A stretch of 64,000 nucleotides of DNA from contig NJPS01000051.1 in assembly GCA_002946415.1 (NCBI GenBank), positions 732,001-796,000 on the forward strand, read 5' to 3'. This DNA comes from Rutstroemia sp. NJR-2017a BVV2. Its lineage: Eukaryota; Ascomycota; Leotiomycetes; Helotiales; Rutstroemiaceae. Shown piece after piece: positions 34,678-45,520 of the stretch; the first letter of the stretch is position 1; every line of letters starts with the position of its first letter. The notes beneath the pieces were generated by a model. The model saw nothing but the letters and a program-made list of their open reading frames with translations, was not told where the DNA came from and ran no database searches. The position numbers were made by a program, and so were the translations under genes.

Positions 34678-36600
34678 ATGCAGGCGCCCGTATTAGTTAT
34701 GAGTAAGTGTTAACGTTGCTGGAGCCCTACCCACCCACTGCCCCTCCTACCCCGAAATATGCCAAAAATGGACCAAAATGCTAACTTCTACCAACAGACA
34801 CCCAGAGTGGTGACAGGCAGACTGGCCGAAAGGCTCAGATGTCTAATATTGCAGCAGCAAAGACGTAAGATGATCTATGAGCACAACGAGCCATAAAACC
34901 AGCACTGACCGAAACCCAGTGTCGCCGATATTATTCGATCATGTCTAGGACCAAAGGCTATGTTGAAGATGCTGTTAGATCCTATGGGAGGTATCGTATT
35001 GACAAACGACGGCCATGCAATCCTCAGAGAAATCGAAGTTTCCCACCCAGCGGCAAAGAGCATGATTGAATTAAGTAGAACACAAGACGAAGAAGTTGGA
35101 GATGGAACTACAACCGTTATTATCTTGGGTAGGTAGACTCCTCCTATAAGGCTTCTACAGGGACTATACTAATGACTCTAGCTGGTGAAATGCTCGCACA
35201 AGCTCTACCCCAACTCGAAAGGAATATTCACCCCGTCGTTATTATTTCCGCTTTCAAGGCAGCACTCAAAGACGCACTCAATATCATCGAAGAGATCTCC
35301 TTACCAGTCGACATCAACGATGACAAGGCCATGTATCAACTGATCTCCTCCTCCATCGGCACAAAATTCGTCTCAAGATGGTCTGAATTGATGTGCAGTT
35401 TGGCACTCAAGGCTGTGCGAACAGTTACTCACGATGTCGGTGGTGGCAAGAAAGAGGTAGACATTAAGAGATATGCAAGAGTTGAGAAGATCCCAGGAGG
35501 TGAAATCGAAGACAGCAGGGTGCTGGACGGAGTCATGCTGAACAAAGATATCACCCATCCAAAAATGAGACGGAGAATTGAAAACCCAAGAATCATTCTG
35601 TTGGATTGCACGTTAGAGTACAAGAAGGGAGAGTCACAAACAAACATTGAGATCAGCAAGGAAGATGACTGGAATAAGATCTTGCAAATTGAGGAGGAGC
35701 AGGTCAAGCTTATGTGCGATTCAATTCTCGCCCTGAAGCCCGACTTGGTTATCACAGAGAAGGGTGTCTCTGGTATGTATTCCGTCATGGCACCTTTGTA
35801 TGATCTAACGTGTCTCAGATCTCGCACAACATTACTTACTAAAGGGCAATGTTACTGCGCTCCGTCGTGTCCGAAAAACAGACAACAACAGAATTGCACG
35901 TGCTACTGGCGCAACTGTTGTCAACAGAGTGGACGACCTTCAAGAATCCGACGTAGGAACTCAATGTGGTCTCTTCGAGATTGAGAAGATCGGTGATGAA
36001 TACTTCACATTCTTGACCAAGTGCAAGACCCCTAAAGCATGCACCATCTTACTCAGAGGTCCATCAAAGGACATCTTGAACGAGATCGACCGAAACTTAG
36101 CTGATGCTATGGCTGTTGCACGCAATGTTATGTTCCACCCAAGATTATCACCGGGAGGAGGTGCTACTGAGATGGCTGTGGCTGTCAGGTTGGGCCAGCT
36201 CGCAAAGAGCATTGAGGGTGTGCAGCAATGGCCATACAAGGCAGTTGCTGAAGCTATGGAGGTCATTCCAAGAACCTTGATTCAAAACGCAGGACAAAGT
36301 CCCGTCAGAGTTCTTACTGCTTTGAGAGCCAAGCACGCTGAGGGTGGAAGCTCATGGGGTATTGATGGTGATAAGGGTACATTGGTTGACATGAACGAGT
36401 ACGGCGTATGGGAGCCCGAGGCAGTTAAGTTGCAAAGTATCAAGACTGCAGTTGAGGTATGTGAAAATTTTGTACTAAACTTGTTGCCCTTTTACTAATC
36501 TATCTTACAGTCCGCTTGTCTACTCCTGAGAGTCGATGATATCTGCAGTGCGAAGGCTGCCAGACAGGGCCCAGGTGCACCTGGTGGCGGGGAGGAATAA
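34678..36600 (+). CDS. CCT3: T-complex protein 1 subunit gamma (CCT3 chaperonin subunit)
   Basis: Six exons: 34678-34702, 34798-34864, 34920-35128, 35182-35772, 35819-36456 and 36511-36600, giving 539 residues, normal for CCT3. The introns are 46-95 bp. CCT/TRiC is the cytosolic double-ring chaperonin that folds actin, tubulin and WD40 proteins using ATP; the gamma subunit occupies a fixed ring position. Family hallmarks: QSGDRQTGRKAQMSNIAAAK at the start, CLGPKAMLKMLLDP with GGIVLTNDGHAILREI, the ATPase loop GDGTTTV (about residues 91-97), the apical EKGVSDLAQHYLLKGNV region, TDNNRIARATGA, and GGGATEM (about 410) of the returning equatorial domain. It ends RQGPGAPGGGEE. Introns are crowded in the 5' third, a common pattern in highly expressed fungal genes. 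It ends 217 bp from the convergent PRKRIP1-like gene. Confidence 0.97.
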
Positions 36601-36817
36601 ATCTTCCAATGTTAGTGTATAAAAAAAAGCGATGATATTGTGGTTGAGCATACCCTTGTAACCATAGCATAGAAAGCTTTACGGTTAACGATTGCATGTC
36701 CATTTCATGACGAATAGAACCAACAGATACTGATGCATCCAAATCTGGTGATGTTCTTTCCGATGTGCCCAATGATGTCTACGTGACAGAGATACAGACT
36801 TCGAAAGACTTCGCTCC

Positions 36818-37423
36818 TCAATCATCGTCGTCATGAATAACAACCCCAATCTCCTCCTGCGCACCCTCTGTGCCTTTCTCGCCATTTTCATTACTTTCAT
36901 TTTCGTTCTTCGCCTCCCCAGCAACCCGAGGCTTTATGCCGCCAGCCTGAGTTCCGTTGGTACTACCGCCGCCGCCGCCGCCGGCATTTCCTCCCTTTTT
37001 CTTCTGCATCTTCTTCATCCTCTTCTCCCTGTTCTTCCTTGTCCTCTCCGCATCCTCCTCTTCCTTCTTCCTCTTATTCCTCTCCCACTCCTCCGCCTCC
37101 TTCTCCGCCTTAACCTCCTCATCCATCGACTTCAATCTCTCATATTCCCTCCTGCGACTCGCCTTATAAACATGGAATTCTCCAGATCCAGCACCAGCCG
37201 AACTTCCCTGCACGTTCTGCACTATCTCGGGCACATGCGATGCATCGTTCTTCTTGACTAGCGAGCCGGAGGTTGGAATTTGGATGTTTTTGTCGGGCGC
37301 GGCCATCAACTTTTCGATATGTGATGCTGTTTCTGATCTCGGAGAGAGCGCGCGACGCTTTAGAGGACGTTTCGAGCGCGGGTCCGCGGATGTGGGAACG
37401 GATTCGGGGATGTTCTCGGACAT
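36818..37423 (-). CDS. PRKRIP1-like nuclear protein (DUF1168)
   Basis: Single exon, 201 residues. The DUF1168 core is clear: the GSGEFHVYKASRRREYERL block (around residues 80-98), then a long Glu/Lys/Arg-rich helix running through EKEAEEWERNKRKKEEEDA and RTRKNREKRMKKMQKKKGG. The Gly-rich and acidic tail ends in four Asp. Human PRKRIP1 is a double-stranded-RNA- and PKR-binding nuclear protein seen as a long single helix in the catalytic spliceosome, so a role on the spliceosome in the nucleus is the best inference. The N-terminal part has KRPLKRRALSPRSE, a likely nuclear localisation signal. The gene converges on CCT3 and diverges from the phosphatase gene to its right. Confidence 0.9.
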   Translation of the reverse strand: MSENIPESVPTSADPRSKRPLKRRALSPRSETASHIEKLMAAPDKNIQIPTSGSLVKKNDASHVPEIVQNVQGSSAGAGSGEFHVYKASRRREYERLKSMDEEVKAEKEAEEWERNKRKKEEEDAERTRKNREKRMKKMQKKKGGNAGGGGGGSTNGTQAGGIKPRVAGEAKNENESNENGEKGTEGAQEEIGVVIHDDDD

Positions 37424-37964
37424 GATGAAGGATGCTTTTGCGACTCTTTGGTGTTGATCGACAGGATGAGATGTATTATAGACTTTTGATGCGACAATTG
37501 CTACCTCAGAACCAAGGGTCTGCAGAATTATGTGTAATTGGTTGCGAATCGATGGACTTTCCTTGTAGATAATTTCAAGTCAAAGAATATTGTTGACATC
37601 AGGCGGCACAGCAACAGAATTTTGAATTTCGCAGCCTGGTCTTGGCATGAGGCTGACTGACACACGAGCTGATAAATTCTAGAACCACCATTTGAAATGC
37701 AGTGTATAACACTGGTGAATATTTATGAAGTTGCCTATCGATAAGATAACGAGTCACCAATTTGAAATTCGGTGAAAGAGGGGTGGCAATTTGAAACTGT
37801 TCTATTTACCATTTCTATTTACAGCACAAAGACAATTCTCTTGCTTCATATATACTCATTCACTATCGGTATACGCAGCTGTGATTTTCTTCAGGAGAAT
37901 ACCACAATAGAGACGAGTAGACCGGTCTTAAGTTCAGTACGTGAGGCTGTGGTCTTGATCAAAT
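37424..37964. promoter_or_regulatory. divergent promoter region of PRKRIP1-like and phosphatase genes
   Basis: 541 bp between two start codons on opposite strands. It contains a near-direct repeat: ACCATTTGAAAT (37684) and CACCAATTTGAAATTC (37755), followed by GGCAATTTGAAACTG (37786). These three ATTTGAAA copies within about 110 bp could be a binding-site cluster. No gene seen. Confidence 0.5.
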
Positions 37965-39655
37965 ATGGGGAAGCCTCGTATGATCATATTGATCAGACAT
38001 GCGCAGTCTGAAGGAAACAGTAAGTGCCCAATCTCCATAGTCCTACCTATCTGTTCCAGTACTGTTCATGCCTAACCATTTTCCCAGAAAACCGCGACAT
38101 CCACCAAACCATCCCCGACCACCGAGTGAAGCTTACCCCTGAAGGCTGGACGCAAGCCCACGAAGCCGGTCTGCGTCTGCGCTCACTCCTCCGCGCCGAC
38201 GACACCCTCCATTTCTTCACCTCTCCTTACCGTCGAACGCGGGAAACCACCGAAGGCATTCTATCAACCTTAACCTCCGACTCGCCTGACCCGTCGCCCT
38301 TCCCCCGACATTCTATAAAAGTGTACGAGGAGCCGCGTCTGCGCGAACAGGACTTTGGAAACTTCCAGCCATGCAGTGCGGAAATGGAGAGGATGTGGCA
38401 GGAACGGGCGGATTATGGACATTTCTTCTATAGGATCCCGAATGGGGAGAGTGCGGCTGATGCATATGATCGCGTGAGTGGGTTCAATGAGAGTTTGTGG
38501 AGGCAGTTTGGGGATGATGATTTTGCTAGCGTTTGTGTATTGGGTATGTCACTTTCTCTTCTTTCCTAACTGTCGATTCAAAGGTCACCGATCTAACATC
38601 AAGCTTCTCTAGTAACTCACGGCCTCATGTCCCGCGTCTTCCTCATGAAATGGTACCACTTCTCCGTCGAATACTTCGAAGACCTCCGCAACGTCAACCA
38701 CTGCGAATTCCTCATCATGCGCAAGTCTCCTGACTCCGGGAAATACATCCTCGAAAACCAACTCCGCACCTGGTCCCAGCTAAAAAAGGAGCGACTCGCC
38801 GCCGCCGCTGCCGCCAAATCTCTTACCGTCAACGTCCAAGCCTCGGAAAAGGACAAAGAAAAAGAAGCCAAACTCCTCGGCACCAGTCCCGCAACGGGCA
38901 CCATGAGCCCGATCCCCACGCGCAAGAAATGGGGCGGTTGTCCCAATGGATGTGATCATGGAAAACATCACTATAAGAAGGAAAATTCCATGCACGCCAT
39001 GCAACTCAACGGGCGAGTCTCCAGCTCGCCCCCCGAACCGCTTGTATCCCGTCGTTCTACCGCCCGCCGCATGCAATCGTCCTCTGACGAAGACACAGAA
39101 GACCCTAGGGGCAAAACCGTCGGCCCGCTGGACCTGGACGCTGAGAAGAGTTTGAGCGAAAGTATCAACAGTCCAGACAGCACAGCTGGCTTCGTCAGCC
39201 TCAGCCTCGAAGACCGACTGCAAGCACGTCTGAAAAGCCCCAACGATCTCCTCAACGTCCGGCACTGTGGCCGCGACGGCGGCGGGAGTGCCAGCGGCGC
39301 GAACAGCGACGCGGAGTTTAGTGCGGAGGAAGACGTGCGGAAGCGGTTGGCGAGGGGGGTGCAGCTGCAGGGTACGAAGCTGGGGCGGAGCGGGATGGGA
39401 GGGGGTGTGGGTGCGGGGGTGGTGCAGCCAAGGAAATTGATTAGAGAGGAGGGGGGGATGGGGAGAGGTGCGAAGGCGGATGCGTTGGGGGATCAGAGTG
39501 ATGCGGGGAGTGAGGGAGAGGAAGGGGGCTGTGAGGGAGAGGAAGGAGGCTGTGAACGAAGTGATAGTGGGGGGGATGGGGAGCTGAGTCCGGAGATGAA
39601 GGAGTTGGAACGGGAAGAGATGGTGGATAAGAGTTTGAGGGGGAGTGTGTACTAG
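37965..39655 (+). CDS. histidine-phosphatase (phosphoglycerate-mutase-like) protein with long C-terminal extension
   Basis: Three exons, 37965-38019, 38088-38543 and 38613-39655, give 517 residues. The first exon carries the catalytic motif LIRHAQSEGN (nucleophile His12). The second has the Arg pair of FTSPYRRTRETTEG and the acid block EPRLREQDFGNFQ. The third opens with VTHGLMSR, whose His173 is the second catalytic His. The core (about 250 residues) matches fungal phosphoglycerate-mutase-family phosphatases related to yeast Det1. The rest is an extension of about 260 residues with a Cys/His cluster (CPNGCDHGKHHYKK, about 279-292), RS/acidic stretches and a tandem GEEGGCE duplication (about 471-485). 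Activity is probably phosphatase, not glycolytic mutase. The divergent PRKRIP1-like gene lies 541 bp to the left and the kinase-like gene converges from the right. Confidence 0.9.
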
Positions 39656-40553
39656 GGGGTTCAGTTGGGAGATGGGATGAGATGAGGTGAGAAGTGGCGG
39701 TGGTGTGTGTGCGTGCGGGAGAATAGAAAAGAAAGGCTGGGTGGATGGATGATTGACTGAATGATGAAACGAATATTGGAAGGGACGAAGAGGATGCAAA
39801 AGGCGCAACGATCTGATCTGATTTTCCTATCCTATTTTACTTGCCAGGCGCTGTCCACGGGATACCCAAAACCCACAAAAGAAAAAAGTTTGAATATATT
39901 TCGTATGATACCACATTATATCTGCAAGACAGCTATTTCCTCCTGCGTTTTCCAGTCCAACTTTTTGCTGCCACAAAGTACCGTTCTGCCTTAGTAGATT
40001 CCTAATCCAATACACCACATAGACACATTATACAGAAGAATGAAAAGCAAACAAACAAGCAACCGCGAAACACGGAACGGAAAACATCCGTTTTCGTTCA
40101 TCCCATCTCAATCCAGCACGTCCCAGATCATTATCATCTCAAATCATACCTCATATCCCATCGTCCGCACTGATTCTCATTCCCTATCAGAGAAAACCCA
40201 TCCACCTCATTCAAAACAGAAAGACATAAACTCAATCAATCCCAAGCGCAGAAAAGAATATCAAGTTTTCCGATCCTAACCCCAATCCCAATCCGCAACC
40301 GCATTATAATCCAAGATAGAACTCCTCGCTATGTATCCCGCGCTCGCTCAACTTCAAGTTCTGTGTGTTCATTTGTATGTATGCACGTGTGCGTATGTGT
40401 GTGCGCGCTGATAGGCTAAAGAAATATCATTAATCGATTAACACTCGAAGCATTCGTACATATAGGTAGGTATGCGTGACGTCGTCCTCGCCCTCGTCCT
40501 CGTCCGGCAGAGTCCCTCTGAACTCTAATAGAGTAAACAGCAGCTCAGTGGAT
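39656..40553. other. convergent intergenic region
   Basis: About 900 bp holding the 3' UTRs of the phosphatase and kinase-like genes. A GTATG/TGTG-rich stretch lies near 40376-40405 and a CGTCCTCGCCCTCGTCCTCG run near 40481. No gene seen. Confidence 0.55.
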
Positions 40554-42676
40554 CTAGCCGAAACTCAATTCTGCACAAGCCAACACGTTAGCAGACGTTC
40601 TTCAACATCAAGAAGCGAGTGTGAATAGGGGAAAGTAAAGATCCAAAGCTCACCCGCATAAACCGGTGCCTGCCAAGCCTTCGCCTTCAACTTTGGCTCC
40701 GGCTTTGCCCCCTTGCCCTTCCCATTTACATTTCCCTCGCTGCTCTTCCCGCTACTGGTCTTCGTATTAATACTAATACGATCGCCATCCCTTCCAATCA
40801 TCGACGACAGCGGGACCCCGTTGTTAACTACCGTCGCTATGCGCTCCACCCCGTATATCACGCCGCCGTTGCCCGTCGGAATATTTCGCACCGTGTCCCC
40901 GGCCACCGAAGCGCATGCTTCTGCTGCGGCGCGCTGGCTGGCCAGACGCAGTTGGTCAAAGCCGAAGTTCCATTGCGCTTCGGTGACGCGTGTCTCGCAG
41001 TGAATGTCGCCGCTGTCGCCGCTGAGACCGCAGTTCTCGGTTAGGATGGAGTAAAGTCTGGTCTGGACTTCACTTGCGGAGGGTCGTTCGTCTGGGACGG
41101 TGGAGAGCATTCGATGACATAGCCCAATGACTTGAGAGACTCCTCGGAAGATTTTATCTTCTTTCTTGGTGGCGTCTTTGAGAAGTATGTTCATCCAACT
41201 CTCCACTTGGCCCATGTTCTTGTGGAAGCTTGAATCGGGCAGTCCTCCACCTCGTCCGGGAGTTTTGTTCTTCGACGAACGATGTGAGGCGAAATTCCTC
41301 GATGCCCTTTTTAGCATAAAGGTAAGAATTTCCAGAAAGATTGCTCCCAACGAGAAAATGTCGGCTTTTTGAGGATCGTGCTTTCCTAGTCTTCCATGGC
41401 CAGTGCTTTGCCATAGTCCAAAGCTTTCCGGCTGTGAAGAAGTTGATGTGGTGTGAATTGATGCAGAGTCGTTCGAATGAGATACTGAAGCCGCTCTAGG
41501 CGGCGAACTCGTGGGCACACCTGCTGACCGACTGGAGGTATTTGGCCTAGATGTCGTGGCTCGGCCAGCAGTAAGGCTAGAACTAGAGGCTGGGTGGTGA
41601 TGAGCTTGCTCAGGGGCAGAATAGTCGTAGATTTCCTTGTCGAACCCTTGCTTTCCTGTATGTGCATTGAAGTCTCTCGAGTCGCCCAGGAATATGTTGT
41701 TCTCGAGATCAAGCATCACATTTGAAGGCTTGATGCTGTGATGCGAAAGGCCTAAATTATGTAGAAAGGCTAATGCGTTGGCAAGACAGTGTAGCCAATT
41801 CATCAGAAGAATCCGCCTGTCTTGCTTTGCGAGAATTTTGAACGACTGAGGGGTTATAGTCAGAAACGACCTAAGACTATGTTCATTTGCTGGAGTCAAG
41901 AGCAGGTATCCGTTGTCTTGGTACACATAGGAGGCCCATAAAGAGGTAAGATGTGCGTGTTCCACCCCTCTCATAGCTTCAATTCCGGATAAGAACTCCT
42001 CTCGTGGCATACGGTCTGCTGAATTCCCTAGCGCTATCCGTCGACGCAGGAAGATGCGGTTGGGTTTCCCGGGAAGATGAACTTTGTCAACACTACTTGG
42101 CAATATGCCAGCCACTGAGCCAACAGGTCGCTTTTCTGCCAACTCCAACGGCACGACTTCCGCATCGTCATAGTAAACATTCTCACCCTTTGAGATGTAT
42201 CTGAGCAAATAACTGAATTGACGCTGGAAGAACTTCCTCTCCAACTTTTCGTCCCTTTCATATGTCAATTGCAGCCTTCCCACCTGATCCAATGGTATAG
42301 GTAAGTCGTCATCGTCCCATGAATCGTCAATGACCGCAAATATCTGGTCCGGGACCCCAAGATCTACTAAGATGAGAAACAATTTCCTAGCCTTTTCCTC
42401 GATCCAATCCATATAAGTATTGTCCGTTAAGGTGGCGCCGAAGTCCAACTGAACGTCTAGCCGTCCTTGCTCATCTGGACGCAGTTTCGACAAGACGAAC
42501 TGTCTCGTCACAGTCGCCTCAATTTTTTCCTCGTCCCACCACATTGTGGGTATATCATCTAATATGCCATCTGGAGTCTTGTTGACTCCAGCACCGGCGA
42601 AGCTCGCATATATCTGTGGGTTTGTGCTAGCCTGTTGCTTTCGGTTCATGACCATGGAACTCCTCTGATACTCCAT
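40554..42676 (-). CDS. protein-kinase-like protein, probable pseudokinase
   Basis: Two exons on the minus strand, 40654-42676 and 40554-40570, give 679 residues. The 83-bp intron has donor GTGAGC, a TGCTAAC branch and a GTGCAG acceptor, and the last exon adds only ELSFG and the stop. Residues 1 to about 200 form a fungal N-terminal region (WWDEEKIEATVTRQFVLSKL, IPLDQVGRLQLTYERDEKLE) without a known fold. The kinase-like domain runs from about 205 to 560, with an inserted Ser/Thr-rich segment near 360-420. In the catalytic loop HRDLKPEN is replaced by HHSIKPSN (about 314-321), so the catalytic Asp is Ser. The DFG position reads GDSRDF, and a clear glycine-rich loop and VAIK lysine are missing. 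It therefore likely acts as a scaffold or regulator. A later DIFSLGAIFLEILTFM (helix F) and a C-lobe end with DERPSASEVQTRL are well kept. Partner unknown. Confidence 0.85.
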
Positions 42677-45087
42677 GTTTGGAATTTTAGGGTGTCATCC
42701 ACTGCCGATGAGATGGTAACACTCAAGCAGTCCGTCTTAATTGGTCGACAGAAGGGCTTATCTAGATAAGAGCTTTCAAGGATGAACGAAATGGGGCGAT
42801 CGCATGAAGAGAGTTGTAGGAAAGTATCCGTATTAGAACGAAATCATACGCAGGCATGGAGTTCCTGCTACTGTGTTGGTAGGACAGCAAGTATGGTAAG
42901 CTCTACTGCATGGTTAGGAGGCAGCTGAGATACCACCAAAAAGCAAGATCTATGTTCGTAGGATTAGCTTAAACGGGGGGATCCACAGCGCGCGCTTTAG
43001 GAAAAACAATAAGTAATTGCTTTATCACAATCCTTGCAGTCTATCTCAGTTCGTTGGATGGCGAGACTCCTTATCGAAGTGTTCGAAAAAGGGGACCGAG
43101 TGAGACCAGCCTTATTTGATGTATGTGGGAATATTCGCCGAGGCAGCCTCTAGGGTCGTCGTTGACAGCTAGCTGGATGACAAGCGTTTAATTGTTTGGC
43201 CAGTAAAGGGTTGTATTGTGTAGTTTGAACAGACAATGACAATTGCAACATATGGTGCATCTATGGTAGCTGAGAACAATCTCAAATATCGGCGCTGATG
43301 TGACAGATCATTGTTTGGGTATGACTAGCAGCTGGACTGTAGCATACTGGCGGGGTCGATGAAATACAAAACGTAGATTTCCCCCCGTACATGGAATGCT
43401 CCTTCGTTGAGATCAATTTTTGCCACGAGGCAACTCTGCGGTTATCTACAGGGTGATGCAAATGCCATGTTGCTGATGGCTGCGTCTTGGTATACGGAGT
43501 ATATGATTGGCAGGATTCAACAAACCTCCGCCTGCTATTCATAGCCTGTTTTTGCGCAACTTTGCCTGTGTACAGTTTAGTTTTTTCCCTTGGGGCTCAG
43601 ACCTCTTTGATGGCAGGTCTGATAGGGCTTCTGCTGTGACAGTACCTTAGCGGATGATCTATGCTTGATCCCATTGTTGAAGATGGAGACATACCTTTTG
43701 CGCGAGTTTGCTCAGGTGGCTTCCGAGGTCACGATAAGCTTTAGTTCCTTTGACTGTGGGGGGTAGCGGGATGAATCGATCAAGGCTGACGAAGGCAGGG
43801 GTTAACGCCCATGGCTTGCTGGTCTGCCGGGCTGAGTTTTATGCCTTCGCTCCTCACCGGCCCCAAGTCTAGCTTCTTAGGACAAGGAAGCCCGGAACGC
43901 AACCATTCCATCCCTTCCGTATTGAAATGGTCGGATCGGGACCACGGTGGTGATATGTTACACAACATCAACCGCCATACCGAACCCTTATCTCCGGAAT
44001 TTATGTGACACCCCACGAACTTATCGAACTTCTCTTTTCGTGGCATACCTCCGGTCAAAGATCGAGATGATCTGATCATCTCTTCAAGAAAATCCTTAAA
44101 ATTTCAAGCAGTGTCCATGGATACTGGTAAAGTGTCAGTTGAGAGAACTAACTGCGAGAGGATTGTAAGCAATCTCAACCCTGGAATAGTCGGATCTCCG
44201 AGTGGTTGTGGTTCGAGGTCATACGACAGCGACTTCATCGTCGAAAAAGTCAAAAAAAAAAAAGGCACCACAAATCCACAGAAATGCGAGGAGCCGCAGC
44301 TAGGACGCATTGACAATCCTGAGACATATGGGGGACATACATTGAATGACGAACCGCACCCCGGATCCAAGATTACTGCTCTGTGATCTGCCATTGTGGA
44401 ATCCGGCGGTGTCCCGTGGAGATGTGCAATTGAAGGTAAAATTAATGTTCGACCAGACAACTCCCGAGGTTGGGTCTTGTGCACGATTTGTTTCGTCTGT
44501 CGGCCTCCCACTTATTTTTTGCTTCAGAAGAGGAGTTTGGATGACTTCGTCTTCATTACCTCGCAACAATGAAAATTGAAAAGGAAGTGCTAAGAACTAA
44601 GTACGGTGCGAGGTTTTGGTTAGCACGTGATTCCCGGTGCCTTCCAATTCTGTCACTACGTTGTGTTCCCAGGCTTCCCTGCAGCTGCACCTACTTATGG
44701 CTATAGTATAGTGTGCTTGATCGATGTTCTATGTCCCTCATTGACGATAATTGCAAGTAAAAGTTCTCGGCACAAGAGAATTGTTTAATATTCGTCCACT
44801 AGACACGTACAATGTAAAAGTTGTCATGTCGAAGCCCAACACCAAACGATACCTGACAGCTACCCAGTAAGTAGATGAACTCCCAAAGTTCCTCAAAAGG
44901 CCGAACGCCAACGCTAATATCAAGATTCTACTCCATAATCCATTCGTAGAAGGTATTCCCCAATCCAAACTCCAGCTTTTTCCATCCGTGGCAACATGGT
45001 TCCATGCGCTATCATAACCCCTCACAAGCCGAGAAACTATCCATAACTAGTTCCAGACTGTTCGACACCATCATCTGACGATACAAT
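42677..45087. other. intergenic region with ORF relics
   Basis: 2.4 kb upstream of the kinase-like gene. On the minus strand (about 43560-44079) protein-like frames succeed one another: one from 44079 to 43780 reads MIRSSRSLTGGMPRKEKFDK onward. A second frame overlapping its end reads SLDRFIPLPPTVKGTKAYRD and reaches a GTATGT donor, whose possible CAGCAG acceptor keeps the frame open for 18 more residues. This looks like either an unmodelled spliced gene or a frameshifted relic. I recognise no transposase or reverse transcriptase. Confidence 0.45.
44117..44386 (+). CDS. candidate small ORF, 89 residues
   Basis: Low-confidence single-exon frame starting MDTGKVSVERTNCERIVSN and ending GSKITAL. 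Composition is balanced and charged (KVKKKKGTTNPQKCEEPQLG), unlike the Ser/Leu-rich chance frames around it, and the ATG lies in a TCCATGG context. It is divergent from the minus-strand relic that starts 38 bp to the left. I recognise no family. The opposite strand is also open here, so chance cannot be excluded. Confidence 0.22.
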   Translation: MDTGKVSVERTNCERIVSNLNPGIVGSPSGCGSRSYDSDFIVEKVKKKKGTTNPQKCEEPQLGRIDNPETYGGHTLNDEPHPGSKITAL

Positions 45088-45520
45088 TTACCGAAGCAGA
45101 CCTTCCTGAATAGCTTCGTAGTCCCGAATGCGGTCTTTCAACCCATCATTGAGGAGATCCAAGCATAGTCGTGATGCTATGGTCATGTTAGATTAATGCC
45201 GGTTTTTTCATTTAGAAAGAGCTCATCTTACGCATAGGCACATCCTCAATAAGCCACCCACTCTCCAAAGCGTCGACAGCAGCTTCTAACCTTGCCGATT
45301 GGTAACAGTGGTATTCCTTCTGCAGCGCCAACATTCTCTCCCAGCACTCGGAATCCGATTCTTTGGGGCTAGCCAAGACACGCGACTTCAAGGCTTCGGC
45401 GATACGATCCATGCCGGATTGCGATGGTGAAGCGCTTCGAGAGTTGCCACTGAGCGGTGATGAAGGACCGCGACTATCGGTCTCACAGCTTCCTTCTCTT
45501 GAACTTTGTGTGGAGGACAT
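45088..45520 (-). CDS. conserved-looking hypothetical protein, 125 residues
   Basis: Two exons, 45232-45520 and 45088-45176; the 55-bp intron has donor GTAAGA, a CTAAC branch and acceptor CCATAG, and the join restores a whole frame. Without splicing the protein would end after five more residues. I chose the ATG at 45520 (context AACCATGTCC) over an in-frame ATG at 45628, because the upstream part is Thr/Arg-rich and reads like leader. The first 40 residues are Ser-rich and disordered (SPSQSGMDR). The rest should be helical: AEALKSRVLASP, WERMLALQKEYHCYQSARLE, DALESGWLIEDVPMPSRLCL, and RDYEAIQEGLLR at the end. The size and helical pattern resemble small complex-subunit proteins, but I cannot name a family. 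Function unknown. Confidence 0.7.

Noticed and set aside
38780..39808. Long 342-codon open frame antisense to the phosphatase gene
   Set aside because: It is the complement of GC-rich coding sequence with strong codon bias. Its Pro/Leu/His-rich reading has no protein character, and the sense frame has clear catalytic motifs and splice joins.
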